Assembly: GCF_014205255.1 (NCBI RefSeq)
Contig: NZ_JACHNE010000001.1
Location: 6,510,001 to 6,574,000, forward strand
Origin: Streptomyces caelestis
Lineage (GTDB): Bacteria; Actinomycetota; Actinomycetes; Streptomycetales; Streptomycetaceae
Length of the DNA stretch: 64,000 nt
Reading direction: 5' to 3'
The notes under the pieces are model-generated. The model was not told where the DNA came from. It saw only the letters and a program-made list of their open reading frames with translations, and made no database searches. Numbering within the stretch: the stretch's first letter is position 1; each line of letters begins with the position of its first letter. Shown here piece after piece: positions 8,476 to 17,030 of the stretch. The position numbers and the translations under genes were made by a program.

Positions 8476-8906
8476 GGGGACCTCCCGGGTGGTGCCTGCC
8501 GACGTCACGTGCGTCGCTGCTTCCGCTAGTCGAGTGTGGCCTGCCCGGGTGCAGCCTGCCACAACCTTGCCGAGTTGCCCGGCGTGTCGGGCGCGGGCCC
8601 TGGATCGCCGTTATGGCACGGTTACCTATTCGCAACGCTAAGTGACGAATTCTGTCACCCTGTGCAACTAGCCCCCTCCCGGCGGTCCTTAAAGGCCCCG
8701 TACACCCTGACAGGAGACCGGACCCAGGGCTCGCAACAGTACTCCATTCGGGCCACGTGCGTGGATTGGCGCGCCGCCCAACTTCTGGGAAGGGGTCGGA
8801 CTTGGCCGTCCCTTGCCCGCTTTCCTCGATCTTGAACGTGGGGAACTTCACGTAACCACCGGAAACGGAACTAACAGTTTCGGACACGCGTCCCCTTCTT
8901 GCGCAG
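8476..8906. other. Intergenic region upstream of sepH
   Basis: About 430 bp without a convincing gene. It contains the BldD-like box and a locally less GC-rich patch around 8620-8660, the likely promoter area for sepH. No other structure was recognised. Confidence 0.5.
8641..8659. promoter_or_regulatory. Candidate BldD-binding box upstream of sepH
   Basis: AGTGA at 8641-8645 and TCACC at 8655-8659, nine bases apart, match the published BldD box pattern AGTGA(n)TCACC. The core is a GTGAC/GTCAC inverted repeat centred on AATTC. It lies in the sepH upstream region, 166-184 bp from the start codon. Binding is inferred, not shown. Confidence 0.5.
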
Positions 8907-9107
8907 TTGAACGACCGTGTACCGACGAACAGCCCGTCCGGCACCGGCACCCCCGAGGGCGGGGTCGCCTCACCCTCACCCGAAGAGGGCGGCGGTACGG
9001 CACGCGGCCCCCGCACCGACGCCCACACCGAGCTCGGAGGGGAGCGAGGCCCCGGGGAACACCACCCCGAGTGCGTCCCCTACGCCCCCAGAACCCTCCG
9101 CAAGTAG
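8907..9107 (+). CDS. Possible small hypothetical protein (66 aa), doubtful
   Basis: A TTG-initiated frame with GC-rich third positions (by eye) and a low-complexity Gly/Pro/Glu/Thr composition (GTGTPEGGVASPSPEEGGG). It ends 27 bp inside the 3' end of the convergent FAD-linked oxidoreductase gene. No Shine-Dalgarno sequence and no recognised domain. It may be a real disordered small protein or simply an open frame in GC-rich DNA. Confidence 0.25.
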   Translation: MNDRVPTNSPSGTGTPEGGVASPSPEEGGGTARGPRTDAHTELGGERGPGEHHPECVPYAPRTLRK

Positions 9108-10399
9108 TCGTTCTGGAACCGCCGATCAGGGTCGAGGCGGTCCCGCAGCGCCGTGAACTCGCCGAAGCGCGGGTACACCTGGGAGAAGTACTCGGCGTCC
9201 CGGGTGTGGATCTTGCCCCAGTGCGGACGGCCTTCGTGCGCGGTGAAGATTCGCTCGGCCGCGGTGAAGTACCGCTGGTAGGGCGTGCCCTGGAACATGT
9301 GGACGGCGATGTACGCGGTGTCCCGGCCCGAGGCGGTGGACAGAGTGATGTCGTCCGCCGGAGCGGTGCGCACCTCCACGGGGAAGCTGACCTTCAGGCC
9401 GGAGCGGTCGACCATCGTCTTGAGCTCGCGCAGCGCCTCGACGACGGCCGCGCGCGGAACGGCGTACTCCATCTCCACGAAGCGCACCCGGCGCGGAGAC
9501 GTGAAGACCTTGTAAGGGATGTCGGTGTAGGTCCGCGCGGACAGGGCCTTGCTGGAGATCTGGGCGATCGCGGGGATCGTGGCGGGCACCGCGCGGCCGA
9601 CCCAGTTGGCCACCTGGAAGACCCCGTTGGAGAGGAACTCGTCCTCGAACCAGCTCTGGAGCTGGGGCACCGGCTTCTCCGGACCCGCGCTGCGGTTGTT
9701 GCGCTTGGTGTTGGTGTTCCCGGTGTGCGGGAACCAGTAGAACTCGAAGTGCTCGTTCTCGGCCCAGAGTTCCTCGAAGTCGGAGAGGACCCTGTCGAAC
9801 GGCATCGGCTCCTCGCGGGCCGTGAGCAGGAAGACGGGCTCCACGGCGAAGGTGATCGCGGTGACGATGCCCAGGGCACCGAGGCCGATGCGGGCCGCCG
9901 CGAAGACGTCCGGGTTCTCCTTCTCGGAGCAGGTGAGGACCGAGCCGTCGGCGGTGACCAGTTCCAGGCCCTTGATCTGGGCGGCGATCGATCCGGAGTC
10001 GCGGCCCGTGCCGTGGGTGCCGGTACTGGTGGCCCCGGAGACCGTCTGCTCCATGATGTCGCCCATGTTCGTCAGCGACAGTCCCTCGCGCGCCAAGGCC
10101 ACGTTGAGTCTCTTGAGCGGCGTGCCGGCCTCCACCGTGACGGTCATGGCGTCGCGATCAATGTCGCGTATGCCGGTCAACAGTTGAGGACGGATCAACA
10201 CACCGTCCGTCGCGGCTATGGACGTGAAGGAGTGCCCGCTGCCGACGGCCTTCACCTTCAGGCCGTCCTCGGCGGCCCGCCGCACGGCGGCGGCCAGCTC
10301 GTCGACGGAGGCCGGGGTGACCTCCCGCGCGGGCCGCGCGGAGACGTTGCCGCCCCAGTTACGCCACGTGCCGTTCTTTCCGTTCGCTGTGCTGCTCAA
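9080..10399 (-). CDS. FAD-linked oxidoreductase, D-arabinono-1,4-lactone oxidase family
   Basis: 439 aa from a TTG at 10399 preceded by GGGGAGG at good spacing. The N-terminal FAD-binding PCMH domain (~15-185) has the covalent-flavin-type loop GSGHSFTSIAATDG and NMGDIMEQTVSGATSTGTHG. The C-terminal ALO domain ends in RPHWGKIHTRDAEYFSQVYP and the HWGK motif of aldonolactone oxidases. Such enzymes oxidise aldonolactones or sugar alcohols at C1 using O2; the substrate here is not determined. The 5' end overlaps the MFS gene by 41 bp on the same strand, so the two form an operon. Confidence 0.9.
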   Translation of the reverse strand: MSSTANGKNGTWRNWGGNVSARPAREVTPASVDELAAAVRRAAEDGLKVKAVGSGHSFTSIAATDGVLIRPQLLTGIRDIDRDAMTVTVEAGTPLKRLNVALAREGLSLTNMGDIMEQTVSGATSTGTHGTGRDSGSIAAQIKGLELVTADGSVLTCSEKENPDVFAAARIGLGALGIVTAITFAVEPVFLLTAREEPMPFDRVLSDFEELWAENEHFEFYWFPHTGNTNTKRNNRSAGPEKPVPQLQSWFEDEFLSNGVFQVANWVGRAVPATIPAIAQISSKALSARTYTDIPYKVFTSPRRVRFVEMEYAVPRAAVVEALRELKTMVDRSGLKVSFPVEVRTAPADDITLSTASGRDTAYIAVHMFQGTPYQRYFTAAERIFTAHEGRPHWGKIHTRDAEYFSQVYPRFGEFTALRDRLDPDRRFQNDYLRRVLGA

Positions 10400-11597
10400 C
10401 GGAGCCTCCCCGACCCGTAGCCGGCCGCTTGAGCCGACGGAATCCGAGGAAACCCACCGCGACCGCGACGGCCCCGGCCACCGCCGGAACCCCGTACCCG
10501 GCACGCGCCCCGGCCGCGTCGATCACCCAGCCGGCCGCGGAGGAGCCGAGTGCGACCCCCACCGCGAGTCCGGTGCTCACCCAGGTCATGCCCTCGGTGA
10601 GCTGCGCGCGTGGTACGTGCTCTTCGATGAGGGACATCGTCGTGATCATCGTCGGAGCGATGGCCAGACCCGCAACGAACAGCGCCACGGCCAGAAACGG
10701 CAAGTTTCCGACCAGTAGGAGGGGGATCATACTCACGGCCATGGCACACACGCCCAGCAACCACCGGCGTTCCGGGGCCCCTGCGAAGTGCAGCAGTCCG
10801 AAGACCATGCCCGCCACACACGAACCGGCCGCGTACAGCGCGAGGACGATGCTCGCGGCGGCCTTGTGCCCCTCCTCGTCGGCGAAGGCCACGGTGACCA
10901 CGTCGACCGCCCCGAAGATCGTCCCGGTCGCCACGAAGGTGGCCACCAGGACCTGTAGGCCCCGCGAGCGCATGGCCGTGCCCCCGCCACGGTGCTCGCG
11001 CGGGTGCGGCTCCGGCTCGGTGGCGCGCTGCGCGGTCAGCCAGAAGACGCCGACGGCCAGGAAGCAGGCGGCGAGCAGCGGACCGGCCTCCGGGAACCAG
11101 GCTGTGGACAGGCCGATGGAGATGATCGGCCCGAAGATGAAGCACACCTCGTCCACCACGGACTCGAAGGAGTACGCGGTGTGCAGTTGCGGGGTGCCCC
11201 GGTACAGGGCCGCCCAGCGGGCCCGGATCATCGCGCCGACGCTCGGTACGCAGCCGATGCCGACGCACGCCACGAACAGCACCCAGTCCGGCCACCCGTA
11301 GTGCGCCGCGAACAGCAGGACGGCCGCCGCGGCGAGCGAGATCAGTGTCGCCGGCCGCAGCACCCGCCGCTGTCCGTACCGGTCCACCAGCCGTGAGACC
11401 TGCGGTCCGGCCACCGCCGCCGCCAGCGCGATGGTGGCCGACAGGGCACCGGCCAGGCCGTACCGGCCGGTGAGCTGGGAGACCATCGTGACGACGCCGA
11501 TGCCCATCATCGACAGCGGCATCCGGCCGAGGAAGCCCGCGGCGGAGAAACGCTTGCTGCCGGGGGCGGCGAACAGGGCGCGGTAGGGGCTGGGCAC
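10359..11597 (-). CDS. MFS transporter
   Basis: 412 aa with about 12 hydrophobic segments; the central loop (~185-212, rich in EPEPHPREHRGGG) separates two six-helix halves. The N-terminal half carries an MFS-A-like loop SRLVDRYGQRRVLRP between helices 2 and 3. No drug or sugar signature was recognised. It is the upstream partner of the aldonolactone-oxidase-like gene, which could link it to sugar or sugar-acid transport, though that is only context. It is divergent from ferrochelatase; 159 bp separate the starts. Confidence 0.87.
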   Translation of the reverse strand: MPSPYRALFAAPGSKRFSAAGFLGRMPLSMMGIGVVTMVSQLTGRYGLAGALSATIALAAAVAGPQVSRLVDRYGQRRVLRPATLISLAAAAVLLFAAHYGWPDWVLFVACVGIGCVPSVGAMIRARWAALYRGTPQLHTAYSFESVVDEVCFIFGPIISIGLSTAWFPEAGPLLAACFLAVGVFWLTAQRATEPEPHPREHRGGGTAMRSRGLQVLVATFVATGTIFGAVDVVTVAFADEEGHKAAASIVLALYAAGSCVAGMVFGLLHFAGAPERRWLLGVCAMAVSMIPLLLVGNLPFLAVALFVAGLAIAPTMITTMSLIEEHVPRAQLTEGMTWVSTGLAVGVALGSSAAGWVIDAAGARAGYGVPAVAGAVAVAVGFLGFRRLKRPATGRGGSVEQHSERKERHVA

Positions 11598-11756
11598 GGG
11601 GTCTCCGAAAGGCTCAGTAAGCTGCGAACGCAGTCGAGACAGATTACGCCTCGGGGCGTGCCGGACGCACCCGTCAGGCCGACCCCGGGACCGCCCGCCG
11701 CGCAGGTGTCACCCCGCCGTTTCCCGGCTGTCAGTGCAGGGTGGCAGGATCGACTC

Positions 11757-12884
11757 ATGCCAGACGCGCGCGATGTCACCCCCTACGACGCCCTGCTCCT
11801 GCTCTCCTTCGGCGGCCCGGAAGGCCCGGACGACGTGGTCCCGTTCCTGGAGAACGTGACGCGTGGGCGCGGCATCCCCAAGGAGCGCCTCAAGGAAGTC
11901 GGGCAGCACTACTTCCTGTTCGGCGGGATCAGCCCCATCAACGACCAGAACCGGGCCCTGCTGGACGCCCTGCGCAAGGACTTCGCCGACCACGGCCTGG
12001 ACCTGCCGGTCTACTGGGGCAACCGCAACTGGGCGCCGTATCTGACGGACACGCTGCGCGAGATGGTCCGCGACGGCCGCCGCCGCATCCTGGTCCTCGC
12101 CACCAGCGCCTACGCCTCCTACTCGGGCTGCCGCCAGTACCGCGAGAACCTTGCCGACTCGCTCGCCGCCCTCGCGGCGGAGGGGCTGGAGCTGCCGAAG
12201 GTCGACAAGCTGCGGCACTACTTCAACCACCCCGGCTTCCTGGAGCCCATGATCGACGGGGTGCTCCGGTCCCTCGCCGAGCTGCCCGAGGACGTCCGGG
12301 ACGGGGCGCACATCGCCTTCTCGACGCACTCGATCCCGACGGCCGCCGCCGACACCTCCGGCCCCGTCGAGGACCATGGCGACGGCGGCGCGTACGTCGG
12401 TCAGCACCTGGACGTGGCGAAGCTGATCGCGGACGCCGTCCGGGAGCGCACCGGCGTCGACCACCCCTGGCAGCTCGTCTACCAGTCCCGCTCCGGCGCC
12501 CCGCACATCCCGTGGCTGGAGCCCGACATCTGCGACCACCTGGAGGAGCGGCACGCGGCCGGCGTCCCGGCCATGGTCGTCGCCCCCATCGGGTTCGTCT
12601 CCGACCACATGGAGGTCCTGTACGACCTCGACACGGAGGCCAAGGCCAGGGCGGAGGAGCTGGGGCTGCCGATGCGCCGCTCGGCCACCGTCGGCGCCGA
12701 CCCGAGGTTCGCCGCCGCGGTCCGCGAGCTCGTCGTGGAGCGCGCCGCCGTCGAGCGCGGGCAGGAGGTCACCCCCTGCGCCCTGAGCGCCCTGGGGGCG
12801 AGCCACCACCTCTGCCCGGCCGGCTGCTGCCCGGCCCGCGCCCCCCGGCCCGCCGCCGCGGGCGCCGACAGCCCCTACGCGTGA
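11757..12884 (+). CDS. hemH: Ferrochelatase (coproporphyrin III type in actinobacteria)
   Basis: 375 aa. It inserts iron into a porphyrin; in Actinobacteria this is the coproporphyrin III ferrochelatase (CpfC) of the coproheme route. Seen: the N-terminal LLLSFGGPEGPDDV, catalytic His191 in FSTHSIP, GFVSDHMEVLYDLD with the active-site Glu, and a C-terminal Cys cluster (TPCALS, LCPAGCCPAR) plus SGCRQYR, which fit the [2Fe-2S] ligands of actinobacterial enzymes. The start ATG 11757 follows AGGATCG. Eight bases separate its stop from the inositol monophosphatase start, so they are co-transcribed. Confidence 0.95.
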   Translation: MPDARDVTPYDALLLLSFGGPEGPDDVVPFLENVTRGRGIPKERLKEVGQHYFLFGGISPINDQNRALLDALRKDFADHGLDLPVYWGNRNWAPYLTDTLREMVRDGRRRILVLATSAYASYSGCRQYRENLADSLAALAAEGLELPKVDKLRHYFNHPGFLEPMIDGVLRSLAELPEDVRDGAHIAFSTHSIPTAAADTSGPVEDHGDGGAYVGQHLDVAKLIADAVRERTGVDHPWQLVYQSRSGAPHIPWLEPDICDHLEERHAAGVPAMVVAPIGFVSDHMEVLYDLDTEAKARAEELGLPMRRSATVGADPRFAAAVRELVVERAAVERGQEVTPCALSALGASHHLCPAGCCPARAPRPAAAGADSPYA

Positions 12885-12892
12885 GGAGCCCC

Positions 12893-13708
12893 GTGACCGA
12901 CCCCCTGCACAAGGACCTGCTCGATCTCGCCCAGGAGGCCGCCCGGCGCGCGGGCGCGCTGCTGCGGGACGGGCGCCCGGCCGACCTCGCGGTGGCCGCG
13001 ACCAAGTCCAGCCCCATCGACGTCGTCACGGAGATGGACATCGCGGCCGAGAAGCTGATCACCGGCCTGATCGCCGAGCGACGCCCGGACGACGGCATCC
13101 TCGGCGAGGAAGGCGCCGCCACGGCGGGCACGAGCGGCGTCCGCTGGGTGATCGACCCGCTCGACGGCACGGTCAACTACCTGTACGGGCTGCCCACCTG
13201 GTCCGTCTCCATCGCCGCCGAGCAGGACGGCGAGACGGTCGTCGGAGTCGTCACGGTCCCGATGCGCGGCGAGACCTTCCACGCGGTGCTCGGCGGCGGA
13301 GCCTGGGCCACCGGGGCCTGGGACGGCGAGCGCAGGCTGGCCTGCCGTCCCGCGCCGCCCCTGGACCAGGCGCTGGTCTCGACGGGCTTCAACTACGTGG
13401 CCGAGGTCCGCGCCCACCAGGCCGCCGTCGCCCAGCGGCTGATCCCGCTGCTGCGCGACATCCGGCGGGGCGGTTCGGCGGCCGTCGACCTGTGCGACCT
13501 CGCTGCGGGACGCCTCGACGGCTACTACGAGCGCGGCCTGCACGCCTGGGACCTCGCGGCGGGCGACCTGATCGCCCGGGAGGCGGGCGCGCTGACCGGT
13601 GGACGCCCCGGAGAGCGCCCGTCGGGTGATCTGGCAGTCGCGGGTACCCCGGGCGTCTTCGAGCCCCTCCAGCGCCTGCTGGAGGACTCCGGGGCGTGGC
13701 ACGACTGA
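12893..13708 (+). CDS. Inositol monophosphatase family protein
   Basis: 271 aa from a GTG with GAGGAG five bases upstream. The IMPase metal motifs are present: GEEG (metal 1), WVIDPLDGTVNYLYGLPTWSVS (signature 1, the two Asp ligands), and WDLAAGDLIAREAGA (signature 2). It dephosphorylates inositol-1-phosphate or a related sugar phosphate with Mg2+; FBPase or PAP-phosphatase activity is possible in this superfamily. It forms an operon with ferrochelatase and is followed by a very strong hairpin. Confidence 0.93.
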   Translation: MTDPLHKDLLDLAQEAARRAGALLRDGRPADLAVAATKSSPIDVVTEMDIAAEKLITGLIAERRPDDGILGEEGAATAGTSGVRWVIDPLDGTVNYLYGLPTWSVSIAAEQDGETVVGVVTVPMRGETFHAVLGGGAWATGAWDGERRLACRPAPPLDQALVSTGFNYVAEVRAHQAAVAQRLIPLLRDIRRGGSAAVDLCDLAAGRLDGYYERGLHAWDLAAGDLIAREAGALTGGRPGERPSGDLAVAGTPGVFEPLQRLLEDSGAWHD

Positions 13709-13789
13709 CAGGGCCGTACGGACCGTAGGCAGGGCCACACGGGCCGTAGGCGAGGGGCAGCGGCCGCACGCGAGCCGTGAAGCGACGAA

Positions 13790-13822
13790 GCGGGCCCCGG
13801 CGCTGGATTCGCCGGGGCCCGC
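13790..13822. terminator. Strong bidirectional hairpin terminator
   Basis: A perfect 13-bp GC-only stem (13790-13802 with 13810-13822) around a 7-nt loop, between the convergent inositol monophosphatase gene and the 57-aa gene. Confidence 0.8.
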
Positions 13823-13835
13823 TCCGTACGGCCTG

Positions 13836-14009
13836 TCAGACGCTCGTCGCGCTGACCTCCACACCGTGCTCGGCGGCGAGACGGCGCAGGTCGTCGAGCT
13901 CGCCCTGCTCCACCTCGACGAGGAATTCGTCGCCCTCGTCGCGAGCCCGGGACAGATCGGACTCGGTCGCCCTTATGCGCTGCAGAAGTCCTGCGGTGAA
14001 TGCGTCCAT
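13836..14009 (-). CDS. Conserved small protein of unknown function, 57 aa
   Basis: Start ATG at 14009 with GAGGGGG seven bases upstream. The protein begins MDAFTAGLLQRIRATESDLS and ends HGVEVSATSV, is acidic and predicted almost wholly alpha-helical (one long amphipathic helix with RARDEGDEFLVEVEQGELDD). Third positions are strongly GC-rich and the codon pattern is that of a real gene. It lies just upstream of and divergent from cutRS, a position where streptomycetes keep a small gene. No function can be assigned. Confidence 0.8.
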   Translation of the reverse strand: MDAFTAGLLQRIRATESDLSRARDEGDEFLVEVEQGELDDLRRLAAEHGVEVSATSV

Positions 14010-14422
14010 GCTGCGCCCCCTCGTCCTGGGTCGTGGGTCGATGGCACGGGGGTGTGCCGTTCGGAAGGGACGATCACGTCTCCGGTGGATGCCCAGCGCC
14101 GCTCAGCTGGGCGGCGACGGTGCCGGACACCCACGCCCGCCCTGCGGAAGCGGGTTGACGCGCACCGCATGGTGGTGCGGTACAAGCAGAGCGTGATCGT
14201 GGGATGTAAAGCCGTCCTCCCCAAGCTCCTATCCGTGGAAACCTAACCGGAGGAGAAAATCTCTTATTCCGCCCCGGGCCCCGTCCCGCCACCCGCCTTA
14301 CCTCCGACTTATGGCCGAAAAGGGCAGGATGGAGGGCAACACACCAACACACCCGTCGAAGCCCCCTGCCCGTCTGCGCCTGTACGGCGCTACGCGGGTG
14401 GACACCAGGAAGGACCAGGGAC
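14010..14422. promoter_or_regulatory. Divergent intergenic region upstream of cutR
   Basis: 413 bp. A 7-bp stem (14091-14097 with 14106-14112, loop 8 nt) is present. The stretch around 14235-14275 is less GC-rich and probably contains the cutRS promoter. No riboswitch or known operator was recognised. Confidence 0.4.
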
Positions 14423-15076
14423 GTGCGCGTACTCGTCGTCGAGGACGAGCAACTGCTCGCCGATGCGGTGGCCACCGGACTGCGCCGGGAGGCCATGGCC
14501 GTCGACGTCGTGTACGACGGTGCGGCCGCCCTGGAGCGCATCGGCGTCAACGACTACGACGTGGTCGTCCTCGACCGCGACCTCCCGCTCGTGCACGGCG
14601 ACGACGTCTGCCGCAAGATCGTCGAGCTCGGCATGCCCACGCGCGTGCTGATGCTCACGGCCTCCGGCGACGTCAGCGACCGGGTGGAGGGCCTGGAGAT
14701 CGGCGCCGACGACTATCTGCCCAAGCCGTTCGCGTTCAGCGAGCTCATCGCGCGCGTGCGCGCCCTCGGCCGGCGCACCAGCGTGCCCCTGCCGCCGGTC
14801 CTGGAGCGCGCCGGGATCAAGCTCGACCCCAACCGCCGCGAGGTCTTCCGCGACGGCAAGGAGGTCCAGCTCGCGCCCAAGGAGTTCGCCGTCCTGGAGG
14901 TGCTGATGCGCAGCGAGGGCGCCGTCGTCTCGGCGGAGCAGCTGCTGGAGAAGGCCTGGGACGAGAACACCGACCCGTTCACGAACGTCGTGCGCGTGAC
15001 GGTCATGACCCTGCGCCGCAAGCTCGGCGAGCCGCCCGTGATCGTCACCGTTCCCGGCTCCGGCTACCGGATCTGA
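14423..15076 (+). CDS. cutR: CutR response regulator (OmpR family)
   Basis: 217 aa from GTG 14423. The receiver domain has the acidic pair in VVEDEQ, phospho-acceptor Asp51 in VVVLDRDLP, and Lys in YLPKPF. The C-terminal OmpR/PhoB winged helix (~125-217) ends VTVPGSGYRI. It pairs with the sensor gene 6 bp downstream. In S. coelicolor and S. lividans CutRS is a secretion-stress system that also represses antibiotic production; identification here rests on sequence and on the synteny with ferrochelatase upstream and DUF4193/dut downstream. Confidence 0.92.
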   Translation: MRVLVVEDEQLLADAVATGLRREAMAVDVVYDGAAALERIGVNDYDVVVLDRDLPLVHGDDVCRKIVELGMPTRVLMLTASGDVSDRVEGLEIGADDYLPKPFAFSELIARVRALGRRTSVPLPPVLERAGIKLDPNRREVFRDGKEVQLAPKEFAVLEVLMRSEGAVVSAEQLLEKAWDENTDPFTNVVRVTVMTLRRKLGEPPVIVTVPGSGYRI

Positions 15077-15082
15077 TACCCC

Positions 15083-16315
15083 GTGGCAGCGACTCCCGCG
15101 CCCCCGCAGGCACCCCCCAAGCCCACCTGGGACCCCAGAAGGCCCGCACCGCCCTTTCCGTGGCTGCGCCCGACCATCCGCATAAGGCTCACGCTGCTGT
15201 ACGGCGGCATGTTCCTGATCGCCGGCATCCTGCTGCTGTCGATCATCTACCTGCTGGCCGCCGAGGCGCTGAACGTGGGCAGCGAGCTGCCGTTCAAGAT
15301 CGTCGAAGGCAAGGTCACCAGCGACATCTGCAACCTGCCCGACCAGGCCTCGCCGGCCGAGTTCAACAACGCCATGAACGCGTGCGTCAACGAGCAGCGC
15401 CGGCACGCCCTGGACAACCTGCTCAGCCGCTCGCTCCTGGCCCTGCTCGGTCTGGCGGTCATCGCCTTCGCCTTCGGCTACGCCATGGCCGGGCGCGTCC
15501 TGTCGCCGCTGGGCCGGATCACCCGCACCGCGCGCGCGGTGGCGGGCTCCGACCTGTCCCGCCGGATCGAGCTGGACGGCCCGGACGACGAGCTGAAGGA
15601 GCTGGCGGACACCTTCGACGACATGCTGGAGCGGCTCCAGCGCGCCTTCACCGCCCAGCAGCGCTTCGTCGGCAACGCCTCGCACGAGCTGCGGACACCG
15701 CTGGCGATCAACCGCACGCTCCTGGAGGTGCACCTGTCCGACCCGAACGCCCCGGTGGAGCTCCAGCAGCTCGGCAAGACGCTGCTGGCCACCAACGAGC
15801 GCAGCGAGCAGCTCGTCGAGGGCCTGCTGCTGCTCGCCCGCAGCGACAACCAGGTCGTCGAGCGGGGCCCGGTGGACCTCGCCGAGGTCGCCGGGCAGGC
15901 CATCGACCAGGTGCGCGGCGAGGCCGAGGCCAAGGGCGTGCGGATCCGCGGCGAGCAGAAGCCCGCGGTCGTCCAGGGCAACGGCGTGCTGCTGGAGCGG
16001 ATCGCGCTCAACCTGGTGCAGAACGCGGTGCGCTACAACGTGGCCGAGGGCGGCTGGGTCGAGGTCACCACGGAGGTGCAGCACGGCCAGGCGGTCCTGG
16101 TCGTCTCCAACACGGGCCCGGTCGTGCCGGCGTACGAGATCGACAACCTCTTCGAGCCGTTCCGGCGGCTGCGCACGGAGCGCACGGGCAGCGACAAGGG
16201 CGTCGGACTCGGTCTGTCCATCGTCCGGTCGGTCGCCCGGGCGCACGGCGGGCACATCTACGCACAGCCGCGGGAAGGGGGTGGGCTCGTGATGCGAGTC
16301 ACGCTGCCCGTCTGA
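15083..16315 (+). CDS. cutS: CutS sensor histidine kinase
   Basis: 410 aa, GTG start. A proline-rich cytoplasmic N-terminus (~1-32) is followed by TM1 (~38-60), an extracytoplasmic sensor loop (~61-112) with two Cys (SDICNLP and NACVNEQ), TM2 (~113-135), HAMP (~136-188), HisKA with phospho-His201 in NASHELRTPLA, and HATPase_c with N-box NLVQNAVRYN and G-box GVGLGLSIV. The two extracytoplasmic Cys could form a redox-sensitive disulfide, which would fit a role in sensing secreted-protein folding; that is inference. Likely transcribed with cutR. Confidence 0.93.
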   Translation: MAATPAPPQAPPKPTWDPRRPAPPFPWLRPTIRIRLTLLYGGMFLIAGILLLSIIYLLAAEALNVGSELPFKIVEGKVTSDICNLPDQASPAEFNNAMNACVNEQRRHALDNLLSRSLLALLGLAVIAFAFGYAMAGRVLSPLGRITRTARAVAGSDLSRRIELDGPDDELKELADTFDDMLERLQRAFTAQQRFVGNASHELRTPLAINRTLLEVHLSDPNAPVELQQLGKTLLATNERSEQLVEGLLLLARSDNQVVERGPVDLAEVAGQAIDQVRGEAEAKGVRIRGEQKPAVVQGNGVLLERIALNLVQNAVRYNVAEGGWVEVTTEVQHGQAVLVVSNTGPVVPAYEIDNLFEPFRRLRTERTGSDKGVGLGLSIVRSVARAHGGHIYAQPREGGGLVMRVTLPV

Positions 16316-16720
16316 GATCATGTCGCCGATCAACTCGGTGGCAAACGGGGATGTTCGCTTTACGCGGAATTTTCGAGATCTCACCGAACGTGCCGCATGT
16401 GTGATCGATCACAGGGACGCCTTTCCGGCCATCTACTCTCCGTGATCATGTCTCCTGTCGGAAAGCCGGGAAAATCCCGGTTTTCGGGGGTCGTGATCAC
16501 GGGAAGTACACGGTGAGACGCCTTTGAAGTGCGGCATTCGGACCGTGTACGGTCCCCATCGCCATCCAAGCCGATCACTCGTGAGGAGTCCGGTTGGGTG
16601 TCGATTGAGTAACAGACCTTGATGTGAGGCAAAATCTCCGCCTCAGGTCGGGCACAAGTCCGGCCTCTCACGCGTTACGTGCGCTGGAGACACCGCAGAC
16701 ACCCAGAGGGGGAGAGCGAC
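16316..16720. promoter_or_regulatory. Regulatory intergenic region after cutS, upstream of the DUF4193 gene
   Basis: 405 bp without a gene. It contains three GTGATC elements: a perfect 14-bp palindrome at 16400-16413 (TGTGATCGATCACA), a half-site at 16442-16447, and CGTGATCACG at 16492-16501. The first fits the GTG-N6-CAC pattern of streptomycete Crp sites. A hairpin at 16462-16484 is listed separately. The promoter of the DUF4193 gene is probably between 16500 and 16700. Confidence 0.5.
16462..16484 (+). terminator. Hairpin with T-run downstream of cutS
   Basis: AAAGCCGGG (16462-16470) pairs with CCCGGTTTT (16476-16484), with one G:U, around a 5-nt AT-rich loop. The A-rich foot and T-run make it one of the few classical intrinsic-terminator shapes in the window. 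Confidence 0.55.
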
Positions 16721-17017
16721 ATGGCAACCGATTACGACACTCCACGCAAGACCGATGACGACGTTGACTCGGACAGTCTCGAAGAGCTGAAGGCTCGGCG
16801 GAACGACAAGTCGGCCTCCGCAGTGGACGTCGACGAGTTCGAGGCCGCAGAGGGCCTCGAACTGCCCGGCGCCGATCTCTCGAACGAGGAGCTCGCAGTC
16901 CGAGTGCTCCCGAAGCAGCAGGACGAGTTCACCTGCATGAGCTGCTTCCTGGTGCACCACCGCAGCCAGCTGGCCCGGGAGAAGAACGGCCAGCCGATCT
17001 GCCGCGACTGCGACTGA
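16721..17017 (+). CDS. DUF4193 family zinc-ribbon protein
   Basis: 98 aa; the ATG follows GGGGGAGAG. A very acidic N-terminal half (RKTDDDVDSDSLEELKARRN) is followed by a C-terminal zinc ribbon with CxxC pairs in FTCMSCFLVHH and ICRDCD. The family is widespread in Actinobacteria and uncharacterised; similar small acidic ribbons are often RNA-polymerase- or ribosome-associated, but that is not shown. The next gene begins 13 bp downstream. Confidence 0.9.
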   Translation: MATDYDTPRKTDDDVDSDSLEELKARRNDKSASAVDVDEFEAAEGLELPGADLSNEELAVRVLPKQQDEFTCMSCFLVHHRSQLAREKNGQPICRDCD

Positions 17018-17030
17018 GGACGGGTCGGCC

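Noticed and set aside
10429..11301. Plus-strand frame opposite the MFS gene
   Set aside because: Composition (Pro/Thr/Ala low complexity) and lack of domain show it is the antisense shadow of the transporter.
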